DNA from: Tretioscincus oriximinensis | Taxonomy: Eukaryota > Chordata > Lepidosauria > Squamata > Gymnophthalmidae | Length of the DNA stretch: 64,000 nucleotides | Assembly: GCA_022410635.1 (NCBI GenBank) | Contig: JAJVDF010000205.1 | Location: 880,658-944,657 of the forward strand | Direction of reading: 5' to 3' | Part shown: piece by piece, positions 1-13,900 of the stretch | Layout of the letters: the number at the start of each line of letters is the position of its first letter | Position numbering within the stretch: the first letter of the stretch is position 1 | The notes under the pieces: generated by a model | The model's database searches: none | The model's input: the letters and a program-made list of their open reading frames with translations, nothing else | Told to the model about the DNA's origin: nothing | Made by a program: the position numbers and the translations under genes

Positions 1-2080
1 AATCAGGAATTACCCATAGTTAGGGCATCACTTACCTCCTAGATCCAGGAACACCACCCCACAGGTAAGTAGGATAATGGGGTGTTCCTTTCTGATGTAA
101 TTGAGTTTTGATAGTTTTCATATTAAATCATTCTTACCATAGTGTAATGGTCTGAATATCAGAGTCTATTTCTGCATATATTTTTTTGCTATCAACAGAT
201 GTGTAACTTGCTAAAATAAGACTTTGATAGGAATCCCTATTATTGTCATATAAGTGGAATTTATGAGAGAATCCTAGCAGAGTCCTTTGTAACATGGGAT
301 TTTGTGATAATGGACAGGTTTATTATTAAATTGGTCAAATCTAGATCTATTTCAATGCCATGTATATGATTAATATTTGTCNGTTGATGCTATTCGTACG
401 ATTAATACTTGTCTCTGTGCATTACATGTGCATAACTGATGGGACTAATATTTCAAAACACAAAGATAATACAAATCTAGTTGTCCTTTGAAATTTACAA
501 GCTGTGTGTCTCAACCTCTTCTTGTATTGTTCTCTGTAAGTCAGGACCCCATGTCTCATAAGAAGAGCCTTGTTAGATCAGGATTCAGTCCATCTATTCT
601 AACACAGTAGTTCACCAATTGCTTCTTGGGAGCAGAAGAAAACCAATATGAAGACTTTAGGGCTGCATCCAGACAAAGTCAATAACCTTCTTGCAAGTTG
701 AATTTGTATTGCATTTGCCTCCCCAGGTTGCTACATGAACAGGCAGATTTAAAACTAATTAACCAGTTAATTGGTTTACTGGGAAAATTAGCTGTTGAGC
801 TTCTATATAGGGTTATTGCAGAAAGGCTTTGATGTATAGATAGTTTTAGTGAGACATTGCAAGGGTGAATGTCNAAGGAATCTGATATTTACAGCAAACT
901 ATCTAATAGTATTTGGGAGGAAGGACAACTGGCAAATAAAATACCTGTCAGGAGAGTGCTTTGTGCGCAGGAAGTCTTGTTTGACATGAGTGACAGAAAG
1001 ACAAAACTCAGAATATACTGTAAACCTACGACAAAGGTGAATTAAAACTGATAATAAAGTTTATCAGTAAATAACAGAATAAACAAGTGCTGAATTGATG
1101 AAGGGCAAAAACATGGCAGATGCAACAGTGCAGAAACAAAATCAGTGCAAAAATAAGATCATCAAACATTTCTTACATGTGTTCAATGAGGCAGCAAAAC
1201 TGACATCAGTATACTAATATATTGCAAGCTAGCCAAATCCGTTCAGAAAGTAGCTGCACCTCCAACCAGACAAAACGTGGGATAGAAGCTTAGATTTTTA
1301 ATAGCTATAGCAGACGTTTCACCAGGTATAGCTTTTAATACTTTCTGCACCTGGGTGGAAAGTAATTTCCATACCAGTTAAAGGTATAAATTTCTATCCC
1401 AGATTTTATCTAATAGCTCTAACCTCAGTTTTATTGGCTGTTACGTTGTAGTGTTTCAGCATATGCCTAGCACCAGTAACTATTGAAATGCACCATTATA
1501 TTAGATAACATTCACAGCATGCCATAAAAACATTATTTGTGGTTTGAGGACAATAATTTAGATTATCTATGAAAAAGCATTTTAGCATTTCTTTGTCACC
1601 TGAGAAAATCCTTTCATTTTTTTCATTATTTAGTATCAGAAATCAATTCTTTACCATAGAGATTTCCACCAAAGGCAGTTGGGAAAAACAATTTTCAGAC
1701 TGATCAATTATTTATAAACCTTGGTTCCATAAAAGGTTCAGTGGAACCAACCCCTCATGAATGATTAGTTACAAATGTCATAAACAAGAGTTTCCTCCAT
1801 AAGAGAATCAAGAATAGTGAGACATGTACAATATATTCTGCCAGTTAATAAATGTAGTGGTAAAAGCTGGGCTGGTTTTGTCACTGAGAAACTTTCAGAA
1901 GATCAAAGAATTGTAAGGGATCCCCAGGGTCAGTAGGTCCAATCCTTTGCTGCATGCAAAATTCACTAAATGTGATGGATTGTTATACCTCTAATCTGAG
2001 AGTCACTGAAATCCTTCATAACTTCCTTTTACCTTTATCTTTCTTTTTTTTTTTTTTTGGTATTCTGATTTACAAAATAG
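1..2080 (+). other. Intron upstream of exon 1 (partial)
   Basis: No exon is recognised. It contains a fragment of a dispersed LINE-like repeat at about 552-645. It ends in a long T tract (2043-2058), then an acceptor at 2080. A perfect CAG|gtaagt donor string at 62-70 has no TSR-like coding sequence before it. Confidence 0.7.
552..645 (+). repeat. LINE-like dispersed repeat D, head fragment
   Basis: It shows the cataagaagagcct head and the following gatcagg...ccatct string shared with copies near 10728, 17650, 35526 and, inverted, near 16690, 22160 and 46000. I do not name the family with certainty. Confidence 0.55.
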
Positions 2081-2176
2081 GACTGTGAAACTGCACAATG
2101 CCATCTACACCCAAGCAGTCCAGCAACAAAGCAAAACAGCCAGAGAACTCAGTGGAGATTTGGATCTTGGACTCCG
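2081..2176 (+). CDS. ADAMTS9: ADAMTS9 exon 1 of window: end of a TSR plus linker
   Basis: 32 codons, phase 0 at both ends. It opens DCETAQC, giving the last cysteines of the preceding TSR. A Ser/Pro/Gln linker follows, then WRFGSWTP, whose two tryptophans belong to the next TSR. The acceptor follows a long T tract and ends tag; the donor is gtacgt. The earlier cysteines of this TSR must lie on an exon before the window. Length fits a short linker exon. Confidence 0.88.
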
Positions 2177-4884
2177 GTACGTTAAGCTGGNCAGCTTGGA
2201 GATACTTAATTTTCTTTATAAATGCTGCAGTCCTTGGACTGTGGCATTTTTGTCAAGAGACAACTGTTTCATTGACATTCTTGTTGATTTTCTCTAGTGC
2301 TCAGCTACCTGTGGGAAAGGTACCCGCATGAGATATGTCAGTTGCCGGGATGATCAGGGCTCTGTGGCTGATGAGGCTGCCTGCTTTCACCTTCCCAAAC
2401 CATCAGCAACTGAAGCATGTGTTATAACGCCATGCGGACAGTGGAAGGCAATGGAATGGAGTTCTGTAAGCAGCTTATTTATTTAAGGGTGACCTTTTTT
2501 AAAGGATTTCCAGAGATGTTTCTTGTGGGGTTGTGTGCAATGTTTAACCATTATTGGGCATTTTAACATATTGAAATAATTTGTGATTCTTTTGAATACT
2601 TAGCATTATACTCAGGCCTTTCTAGAGTAACTGTTTGTTTCTTCAGCCTTCTTTTCATTTGAGTTTTAATATGATTATTGTGATTTTTAAGACATATTTA
2701 TTCTTTGTAAAACAAGATTATTTAATTGGAAGTAGCAAACAAATGACTCAAGCTGGCATTTGACTGGTTAATTCAGATTGGACCTGACTAAACCAAATCT
2801 CCAGTAAGGATACATACTTGATCCTTATATGAGATTGTATATTTCCTGCGTTTCTTTCCAAAGAATAAATGTATCTTTAAAACCACCATAATTATACTCA
2901 ATTGAAAACAAGGTTGAAGAAACAAATATTTACTCTGGAAAGGCTGGAGTAAAAAGCTAAATGTTCAATTAAGAACCAGAAACATAGGCACCCTATCAGC
3001 TAGAAAACTATTCAGAAGAGGTTTAAAACAGACCTTAACCAAGGAGTTGCTAGATAGACCTGATGCATTCTTGCCTCCCCATCCCTTTTTCCAGGCAAAT
3101 GCACAGCAAGAAGACAATGATTGATGGTACACCATCAGTTGTCACAAAGTGCCCCCCCTTGCTCAATTGGGGACTGACTGAGCTGCTATTCTTTAGTTAA
3201 GGTAATTGGCTGAACCAAGAATTGTTAAGCTTTGGATCAAGCCCACGTAAATGTTCAGGGGAATAAAAAAAGTTGTCAAAGCTATCCTGATGTTTTCACT
3301 AAGAATTTTTTTACGAACTGAATACAGTTTTCATTATGCTGTAACTAGTTTGCACAAAGAATCNTGCAGTTTACACAAACTTTGAAGGAAGTACATCGTT
3401 TCTCATATTACCAAATTCCTAGCAGATATTGCACCAGATATTATTTCTGGATTGTGCTTTTTATGAGAATTGTGCATTAGTCGATGGAACTCTGACAAGC
3501 TATAAGGAAGCTTTTTTTTTTTTTTTTAAAGTAACTTTCTTGTTTCTTTTCTCTAAGAAATAGCCATGTTAGTCTCTGTCCAGAAAATCTAGCAAGGGAG
3601 CCTTGTAGCACTTTAGAGGCTAACAAAAAAAGATAGGCAGCATGAACTTTGCTAAACAAGTTTGCTTCTGAAAATGCATCTGCAGAAATGAACTTGTCTG
3701 TGAAAACTCATGCCGCCTACCTTTTCTTTGTTGGTTTCTACAGTCCTACAAAGATCCCTTTGCTAGATTTTCTGTACTTATCCTGGATTATATCTCAAAA
3801 TAGAGGCCTGCATTCCACATGGTACTCCATACTATAGTGGAGCAGACCCTGCCATATTCTGCACTAGCATCTGCAATATAAAACAGAATGAAACTCATTG
3901 TGGAAAGAGTTTAGATTCAATTCAGTTGTTCCAGCTTTTTCTTTTTAAGAGCAATGTGATTACAAGTAATCAAATCAGTAGATCTTCATTTGTGTCTTCT
4001 CCTTCTGTTAATGATAATAACAGAACTTTTTCAGCAGAAAAGTGAGAACTAATAGGATCAGTTAGTAGAAATAATTTCATTGATGTTATAGAAAGGACTA
4101 TACTTAGATAATAGCATGCTGCATACAAAAGGAGCCGGTTCTTCTTAGATAAGGAACAGATGAATAACGGCTGGCAAGACAAGCAGGATAAACAGTTTGC
4201 CTGGTGAGACAGCTTCTTGTGGTCTTTTCATTCGCTAAAATTGTGTATAATTTATCCCTGTGAAATTCCTCACAGTGAAAATGCTAGATTCAAGTCAGAT
4301 TCATTTTGTATTTCTAAAATTTCTATCATTTATGTANCTAAGAATACCTATCTCCAATTTTCTCCCCTGTAAATATAGTGTTCTGTTACTTGTGGACAAG
4401 GTCAGGTGACCCGGCAAGTCATCTGCATAGATTACAGTGACCAGATTGTTGATAGGAAAGAATGCGATTCTGAGGACGTACCTGCTACAGAGCAAGACTG
4501 TTCTATGCCATCATGTCAACAGATCAACCCCGATTATAACAGGCCAATCCACCCATTTCCATACCCTGACTATCGTCAGAAGAACAACCAGGGTGGAAAT
4601 GTGAACCGAAACCAAAATCACAGACAGACTCATGGAGGAAACCAGTGGAGAATTGGTCCGTGGGGAGCGGTAAGTAATTGCAGAAAATAATTGAAAGCAA
4701 AATATATCATTGTGCATAGCTTTCCCATAGGTTCATGATCTTTGCATACAAAGCTCCAATAGGACTATGATCCTTATATACAACTCTCCCATAAATTCAT
4801 AATCCTTGCATATAGCCCTAATATAGGAAGAAATAGATTTGCCTATCTCCTTCTTGATAGTCTCTAAGGTGCTATGAAGAAGAA

Positions 4885-4950
<66 letters not shown>

Positions 4951-7900
4951 CTTGGTTCTTATACCCCGCTTTTCTCACCTTTCAAAGGGACTCAAAGCGG
5001 CTTACAAGGATATATTTTGCCCGAAGGCTCACATTCTATCTTCCCCACCAGGCTATGGTGGTTCCCATGTATCTGCTTGCAGTCAGTTGCAATTTCTTGC
5101 AATTCATGCTTTCAAATAGCTAGGTTGGCTAGAGCTACAGGCTAGTGGAAGGTGCTCACCCCTCCCCATGTCCCACACAGGGCTTCGAAACCTGATTCTC
5201 AGGCGAGAGACAAATTCCTAAGCAACTGAGCTATCTGTGCCTGCTTANAAGACTCCCTTATAGACTAGCCCTGCTTTGGATTGATGATACTTGCATACAG
5301 CCCTCCCACAGGGCCATGATAGAACTCTGAAAAGTTGACTTCCATCTGTAGGAGGAAAATGTTTTTCAAGATGTCCCAGTCCCATCGTGAATTATCTTCC
5401 TCCTTTTTTATTATTCTTTCCTTTTCAGTAGTACAAGTGGGTAGGCTTTATATCACATGCTTTGGTCTTATTTTGTGAATAACCTTGGAAAAATAGCATG
5501 TGACATTTAATAGTAAGCCTCTGTATTCTGCCTGGCTTTGGGTTCCTTTTGATATCAATGAGAAATAATCTAATATATTGTGGGCGGAAAGTGAACTCTG
5601 GAAAAGTAATATTGCAGTGATACTTCTAGAGGTAACCACTGAAACTCTCTTCATGTCACTAAAATATAGGTGAGCTCTCCAAGGTCAGATATGATCTCAT
5701 TAAACTGAGCCTTACATAATTATGTTTTCATAGTGTTCGAGTACATGTGCTGGTGGATTCCAGCGGAGAGTTGTGGTCTGTCAAGATGAAAATGGATACA
5801 ATGCCAATAATTGTGAAGCAAGAATGAAGCCAGATGAGCAGAGATCATGTGAATCGGGGCCTTGTCCTCAGTGGGCCTATGGAAGCTGGGGTGAGGTAAG
5901 CAAGTTGTCACTTCCTTCCATTTCCCTTTGTTTTGTTTTAAACAACCCTTTCAGTATTGATTCTGTAACAGTACATTATTATCAGTGGATTTCATGCTAC
6001 AGTTTCCTTGCACAGCTTCCCAAAAGCACAAGGACATTGACAGACTCTCTGACCACTAACGATCGATTCTTCTTTTCTGACAGGAAGCTATGTAGGGAAT
6101 ACTATAGTAGATGTTTGTGATATCACATAATAGCATTCATTTATCCCAGAGTATGTTGGGGTTTCTGTGAAGATATTTTATGTCCTTTCTAGATGGGACC
6201 TTATTTTGTTTTATGGCTGATTTTTCCCCCTTTGCTTTCTCTAGTATCTAAAATTGCATCTCTTATTTTATTTATGTATTATTTTATTTATTTATTTATA
6301 CCGAAGCTTTTAGAGAGGGTAACAATAAAAACAATACAAAAATTGACATATTACAAATAGCAACAGTGCCTGAAAATGGGCAGTAGAAGCCCTTTCTTCA
6401 GGTAAAGCCCATGGTAAAGAGATACATTTTTAGTAATTTTCTGACCATATACAGTGAAGAAGCCATATCAGTAAGAGATTCCATAATCCAGAAGCCTCCA
6501 CTAAGAAGACCCTGTCTTGGGTTGATGAAAGTGTGGTCAAAATGATCTGCTCCCATCTCTTTTTTTTTCAGTGCACAAAGCCATGTGGTGGTGGAACTAG
6601 AACAAGGTTGGTTGTGTGTCAGCATCCCAATGGAGAAAGATTTACAGATCTGAGCTGTGAAATCCTTGACAAGCCACCAGACCGTGAACAGTGCAATATG
6701 CAGGACTGCCCTACAGACGCTGCCTGGAATACTAGCCCATGGAGCCCGGTACGAGCGTAACATAGTTCCATTTTACAGCTATTTCATAGAAATGGAATGA
6801 GTGTACTGCAAGGTGCTAATATTTGATGTTTGTGTGCATGTTGGGGAGGTGTACTTTTAANGAAAACTGCACTTAAAAGGGTTTTGTTTTTAAAATCGTG
6901 CATTTTATTCCAAATAAAATAGACATTATTAAAAGGGTATCAAGACAACAAATCTGTTCATTTTAAAGGCACTTTCTGCATAAGAATGACATTTATACCT
7001 TTTCCTAGCCCATTGTAAGCTCTGCAAGTTCCAGATCTTCTCTACAAAGAATCTTTTTACAAACAAGTGGAAACTGTGAAAGTATTCCATGCCCATTTTA
7101 TTTCCTGTTTATATGAACCTGTTATAAAGCTATTGTAACATTTGTTGCAAGCTCTTTGCAAAAGTACAATAGGTAGTTTTAATGCCACACTGCTGTCATC
7201 CATGTAACTGTTTCTGTATATTTATACCTGCATGTAATACAAACATATTAATCCAGATGATTAATAACATTCTTTTATTTTTTTAAAGAAGATTAAATTG
7301 AGATGACATAGAAGTGATAAAAGGCCCTTGCCAACAGCTAATGAAGAAAATTGTTTTTTGAAATTCTTCCAGAGATAGCACATCAGTGATGTGTTTCTAT
7401 GTATGGTGCTACTAGTCAAATCCAAGTGCAGTTGCTTTCATGACTGATTATTCAATTTATAATTAACTCTTGAACAGTTACTTTTCCCAAGCATTTTTTT
7501 AAAATTAGGCAGTATAAAAATGATAAAACATAAACCTTTATAAACTTAACGAGGAAGATTGGTTATGGGTGAAAATCCACTATTAATTTGGTTAGCAAAT
7601 GGATAATAAAATTATTAATGTTCCATTCTAGCCTTTCTGTGTTCAACATGTCATGTGTGATGCGTTTTTCACCTAATTCCTGTGAGGGAGAAGCAGCCAG
7701 GTATAAAGAACATTAAAAAGGCTAGAATGCAAAATGGTGAACTTTAGCTAAAATATGACTAATAAGCCCACCTGGCTTTAATAAAAAAATCTGTGGGAGA
7801 TATAAACACCTTAGCTGATAGGATATAGCTTTCATATTTCCTGCTCCTAGTGTAGTAGCAGGAATGTTTTAGCCTAATAAAGTTCAAAAGACAGGAAATA

Positions 7901-10900
7901 CTCCCCTAGCAAGTACATGGGAATGGTCCACAGAGACCATTTGCTGAAGGGAAGTGCAAAAAAGCCTTTGATCCTCCTCAACAAGGTTAAGCATCGAAAA
8001 CTGTTTCCTGTTTGATCTAGGGACATGCATGAAGACAACTCTGCATTCTTAGAACATTCACCAGAACTACCAATTGATCTAATAGAATCCAGATTCCATC
8101 CAGATACATTAAAAAGAAATTTATTTCAAGGCTTATGTTTTAATTCCCTTTTTTTTTGCTGTGAACCCCCAATGAGTCCACTTCCTGATCTTTTAAGTAG
8201 CAATCCTCTCTGCTGTCAGAAAAGTAGTAATCATATTTTTCCATGGCAAAGTTTTTTCTCTCTCTCCTTTCAGCAGCAGTTAATTGGCTGTGATTGCTGT
8301 GAAAAGCAGATCTGTCTTAAAGCAAAAAACGCAATCCTATGGTTGCCTCAAAGGTACTAAAACAAAGTCATACCTTCTTAGAATCTAAGTGTCATGTTTC
8401 NTTAAGGTGGGGCAGAAGAAGCATGTGTATTCTGAACTATGAATTCGTTTATGTAGAACACCTAGTTTGGGCTATGCAAAATGAAACATTTGCAAAGAAC
8501 CCCATGAGACAAGAGCACATCTAGTACAACTAAACTATAGAAAGTGTGCTGATCTCGAAGGTTCCAGAAAGTGGCTACAAAGCATTTTTTCCTGCTATAT
8601 GTTTCTCTGCATAGGATGAGGGTGTCAATGGGTGTGAGACACTGCTAAAAACTCAGGCTGGGTGAGTGGAAAAGGGGTGGAGGGATGTCTCATTTCAAGT
8701 TTACATACTTTATTCAATCATCAGGCAAAAGCTAATTGGTTCTCAAAATCCAAACAATATCCAACTTCTTCTCCTCACTTCATTCCTACAGCNCTGATAG
8801 TGTCATTATTTTTTAATTCAACAATAATATAAAACCCAGCCACCTGGCATCCTTGAATTATACATTGAAAATTTTGGGAAGAGACATCTATCCCTAAAAT
8901 TCCCTCCCTGCCCATGTCCACATAGTAAGGTATTGCTGTGATTCCTTAAAAAACAATATGTATCATACATGAAGACTTGACAGAGACTAACAAGAGCTGA
9001 CATTTGGGGTTCCTATGACACCATATTTGCATTGTGCATATCCTACCAAAAATCAGGAAATGTTTGGTTTCCTGATCTTCAAATGTGTTGTATAATTGCT
9101 CCACAATTTGTAGAAACCCAAGTCAGCAGTATTAGAGTCAATTTGCAGCCCAAACAAGAACTTGTCAAGAACTGTCTGCAAGTGAAGCACAGCGACTGCC
9201 ATAGATGGGAGGGAGGAAGGAAGCACCAGCTTGTGATTGGCTGTGCACAACCTTCCTTCTGCCCAGCTTGATTTGCAGAGGCAGAGGGTTGGGATTGTTG
9301 ATTGGGGGAGAGCCCAGCAGACCTGGTCAGATTCCAAATAGCAGCGGGTTTTCGGCCAGGAGCGCCATGAGAGCTATAAATCTCCGCACTCAGTGAACCC
9401 ACTCCAAGTAGGTTTGCTGCGGCTGCGTTGCTGACAAGCCGGCTTTACGNCTGCAGGAGTCACCGGGAGGGCGCTCCTAAGCAGACTTCAATACGCTATG
9501 TGGTTGCAGCCTAAATTTCTTGTTAAGTAGGTAAAGCGTTTTCCTGCTGTGTTTCTGCCATTGGTCTTTTGAAAGCAAGCTGTTGCCCTTACTTGTAAAA
9601 GAACCAGGGGAAGAACAGAGTAGTCTTTCTTGTTCATTCTTGCAATTAAATCTGTGAGGAAGTAAGCATGACATTTGTATTTTTTTCCCCCAGAAAATCC
9701 ATCTTTTCCTATAAATTCTATCAAGCATATTGTTCAAAAGCATTGGTTTTAGCCTATACCTAAGCATTCCATAGAGTCCGGCTCACAAGCAATTGCAGTG
9801 ATTTTTCAATGATACTTTTATAATAAGTGTTGATTATAGCAGGGCAGCCTTTCTGAAAACATAATTGCTACATACTGTATATGAGAATATGATCACGAAT
9901 CTTTGTAAGATAATCAGTTTTTATCNTTCCCAGCCACATAGAACCAAATAATGGCCATCCAGAAGGAAACTGACCTGTTCATAAGCTCACTGTATCAATC
10001 TTCCAATACGTTTACTGTATTATCATGTAATTTAAATATTTTTGAAGGAGTCCTTTTTGGATACCAAAGCACTTTATATAAAGAGGAATAATACTCTTTT
10101 TGTGATCACTGTCATTTCTTTGAAATGTTTATGACTGTTTTCACTTTTCATACCTCAGTGGATTGTATAATAGCCATACTTACGTATAAGTCATGTTTAT
10201 TAGGTGCCAAAGGACCATCTTAACAAAGAGTTACATCTGAGGTGCTAATCTANGTGCTATTCCTGAGAGTCAAGATTGATGCTAAACATAAAACATCTAA
10301 GCTTCTGTGTGTACTGGATTATGTTCCCAAATTAATTGTTCAGAATTGCTGTTATGATTGGATTGCAATAGCTCTTTTAGGAACTAGGAAGTATGAAATG
10401 AACGTACTGAATTGTTAGGGTAAGATAAAGACTTTCTGACAGATTTTCCTCAGTTACTCAGTTCACTATAAAAAAGCCCTTGAACTCTGAGCATTCCATA
10501 ATCAGCAGGAAAAATCTCATTTTTTGTGTGTTACATTCTGATATGTATTTTTTTTGTCTTTAAATCATGTAACCAAATCTAATGTTGAAATCTTTCTACA
10601 CAGACCTTATTCCATATTATATCTTGAATTAGGAACGTGCTATCTGGTGGTGCAGATTATGGCAAATCGCAGATGGAGCCTGCTATAGTCCACATCAGCA
10701 TGTGGATGGCCGATATATTTTGAGATATAAGAACATAAGAACATAAGAAGAGCCATACTGGATCAGGCCACAGCCCATCGAGTCCAGCATTCTGTATCAC
10801 ACAAAGGCCCACCAGATGCACCTGGGCAGTCCGAACANAGGAAAGCAAAATATGCTGCTCCTGTTCGTGACTCCCTGCAAATGGTATTTCAAAAGTCCTG

Positions 10901-13900
10901 CCTGTTGCTCCATCCCGGAGGCTACATCCAGACAACTATCTTAGTATCCATTTATACCCTTAGTGTCCATAAACCTGTCTAGGTTTAAGAGCCTAAATAC
11001 TGTCACNTCAGAAAATCTAATAAGCAATGAATGGAATTAAGTTTATTATGTTTGAATGAAACATAAAGCTGATCTTCAATGGGTCTGATGTACATGCTCT
11101 CTAAGATGCATTCTGATGTCTAGTTGCTATGTCCCCTTCTATTCCCTTCATGATCTCTCTATTTTTACTCTTTTATCTGCTTGTTTCTATGGGGGGAAGA
11201 TGGATGGTAGCAAAACTAAAATAAATTCTGATTAGACAGATGAAAACTGGAATAATAAAGCCCTTAAAACTGAATAAGACACAATAAACTGTGGTTCTGC
11301 TATTTCATGAAATGCCTTTGGCATTTTTATGGAGAATCTTGTGACCAAAGCATTCAATGCTTCACTAAATTCCAGCTGACATTCCATTTGAAAATCATTT
11401 CTTGCACACATACAGAGTTTGCAGACCTGAACCAGTTATTTCCATATATAATGACTGAAATTCCCTCCCCTTTTGGATCTGCATTTCATATGAAATTAGC
11501 GTGGTTCCAAGAAATAAAAAATAAAACAGATAAATAAGCTTAAAATACTATCTTGCTTTGTACTTTAAAAATGCAACTAATGATGTTTGTCTACCTCGTT
11601 TTGAGACAATATGCTACTATATCATAGGCAGTAGAAGAAAGCTTTTAGTTTTATGCCACAATACATGTTCTTCTGTCTCTGACATTTATTAACATCTTTC
11701 TGCTCTTTAGACTTCATCTGAATTAAGTGGAGTGTGTCTTCCATATGTTTGAACACTTTTGAAACAAGAGTGTTAAAGTGGATTTCTTCATGTATTTATG
11801 TTAATGAAGTGTATTTATTTTTCGGCTACTGTTATTTAATTTTATAAAGAATGTTACATTGCGGTTTCAATGTTTGAACTCTGGGCTGAAGCAAAAAAAA
11901 TTAAAATAGAATATAATCAGAAAATTGGATTTTTTAGAATCATTTATTNTAAATACATAAATTGTTTCGTGATGCGCAGCAGCATGAAATATTCAAGTTC
12001 AGTTACAAGTTTCTTGTTGTGGAATTGATCATCTGTTCATTAACATGACCCAAAATTAAGGTTGCCATACGTCCCGGGAAGACGTGACAATCCCGGTTTT
12101 GGGGACTAAAATATAGACCCCTCTGTGTTTTAAGAGAAAATCCTGGATTTTTACATTCCCTTATGCTGCATCAGGAAATGTAACAATCCAGGATTTTAAA
12201 GCAAAGGAGCTGTCAGGGCTGACGGCTGCAGCACGAGCAANGCTTTCCAGGGTCCTGGAAGGAATCTTGGAGCGTGCCGTAGCTGGTCCTCTGCTGGAGG
12301 CGGGGGGTTGCGCCTGCTGTCAGGCAGAGCATGCCAACTCGCCTCCAACAGAGGAAAACGCTTGGGTTTTTGACAAGAGAACAGAGCTTTTGTGCAGCTC
12401 TGTTCTGCCTGTCTCACCACAAGTGTGCAAGTGTGCGTGCATCCGTGTGCTTGCGTGCGTGCACCCCCCCTCCCCCCGTCCCGGTTTTGGGCTGTCAAAA
12501 TATGGCAACCCTACCCAAAATGTATACAAAAGGGTTGGTATGCTCTTAGATTAGGACCCTTGTTGCTGATGAGGACAGTCAGATTAGCAAGCAATGGAAT
12601 GTAGTATTATGACTACTGTTTTAAAGTGGATTCACACTAACCTGTTTGAAGCGGTTCCATTTTGACTGGTCCATTTGTAAACTTTTCTGTTCATACATTG
12701 GGCGTGAGAGTTAAAGCACCCTTCCTATTATAACCCCAAGCCTAGTAGCAATGGATGGAATCAGCAGATGATCAGAGCAGGGATTTACTAGGAAACCACT
12801 GAGNCAGGCCCAGCCTTAATCCCCTCTGTAGACCATCTCTAGACCATCCCCAGAGCCAGATACTATAGGATTCTGATGCTAATCTAACATACTTGACTGC
12901 CCCCTCCACCCCCCTTACTCAATGGGATGAAATGTCACTTGACCTGAAGCCTGGTTATACAGCATTTACTCTTTCCAGAAAACATCCTTTAAACTCGATT
13001 TGTGTGCTCAACATTTAAGCAGACCGCACCAAATTTAAGGTAAATTTAAGCATGTTCTTAGTGTGCTTGGCTAGACAAATTTTGACACGTCTCTACAATT
13101 CAGAAACAAAATATTCNTGATATTCTGAATAAGAAAAATGCTATGATGTCTGGTTCAATGGGGGTGCAAAAATAAATGTTGGTTGAGGAGCACAAAATCC
13201 CAGTCCTAGTAAAACTATTATGATTCACTTGCTGACAATTAAAATAGTATGCAAAGGATTTTTTTTCAGAATATTCAGATTCATGAATAAAATATTTCTA
13301 GCCTATTTTTCTAGTACTGTGTGGCGTCAATATAGGTTGCTAGGATTTAGCAAGCCAAATTTATGATTGNCAATTTGGTGGCATTGAATATCTCTTGGTA
13401 TTGTTGGCTACATGAATTTAAAAAGTACAGGAGCTAACATGAGAGACCAGATGGCAACCCAGCTCATGCAAATCACTCTGGAAGTCTCCAGAAAGATAAA
13501 AATGCAATAAATAAAATTCCCATATAAAATTCTCTATATGCCCAGCTCAAGCTCACCTACACACATGCTGCTGTTTTATGTCCTATGTTACTGGAATGAC
13601 CTCAGTATTTAAATGCCAGATCTTGTTGGAAATTACTCAAATGAGAACTTGCTTTGAAGTATCATACTAAGTAATTGAAAATTATCTTGAAAGAAATCAG
13701 TGTGAATCAGTGATACTGCATTGATTTGTCCACTCAATTCATTATGTTCACATACAGTCACCACAAAGATACTATTTCTTTCAGCAGCTCCTTATCTGCT
13801 CTGAGAATGGGGCTGAGGAGTTNTTTTTGGTATTGGGCAAGAGAGATAGAACAGGGTTGTGATTCTGGATGTCCCCTGCATGATGGTGTTAAGGAACTTT

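Larger units (their letters stand above)
4670..5733 (+). other. Intron 3-4 (1064 bp)
   Basis: It holds a diverged 31-33-bp minisatellite at 4707-4830, a minus-strand tRNA-type SINE with a long GAA tail (4875-5247), and a further minisatellite unit at 5273-5318. No gene. Confidence 0.8.

Noticed and set aside
2..70. Possible short exon ending CAG|gtaagt at position 64
   Set aside because: The phase-0 frame hits a stop (tag) and no reading shows TSR cysteines or tryptophans; treated as a chance donor string.
2085..2331. Short plus-strand ORFs over exons 1-2
   Set aside because: They are out of frame with the TSR reading or run through the intron; the spliced frame is the supported one.
4874..5119. 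Lysine-rich ORF on the plus strand
   Set aside because: It is the GAA microsatellite tail and body of a reverse SINE.
12196..12604. Cluster of overlapping ORFs on both strands
   Set aside because: They lie in the non-autonomous hAT element and neighbouring GT/C-rich DNA, with no domain and no consistent frame.
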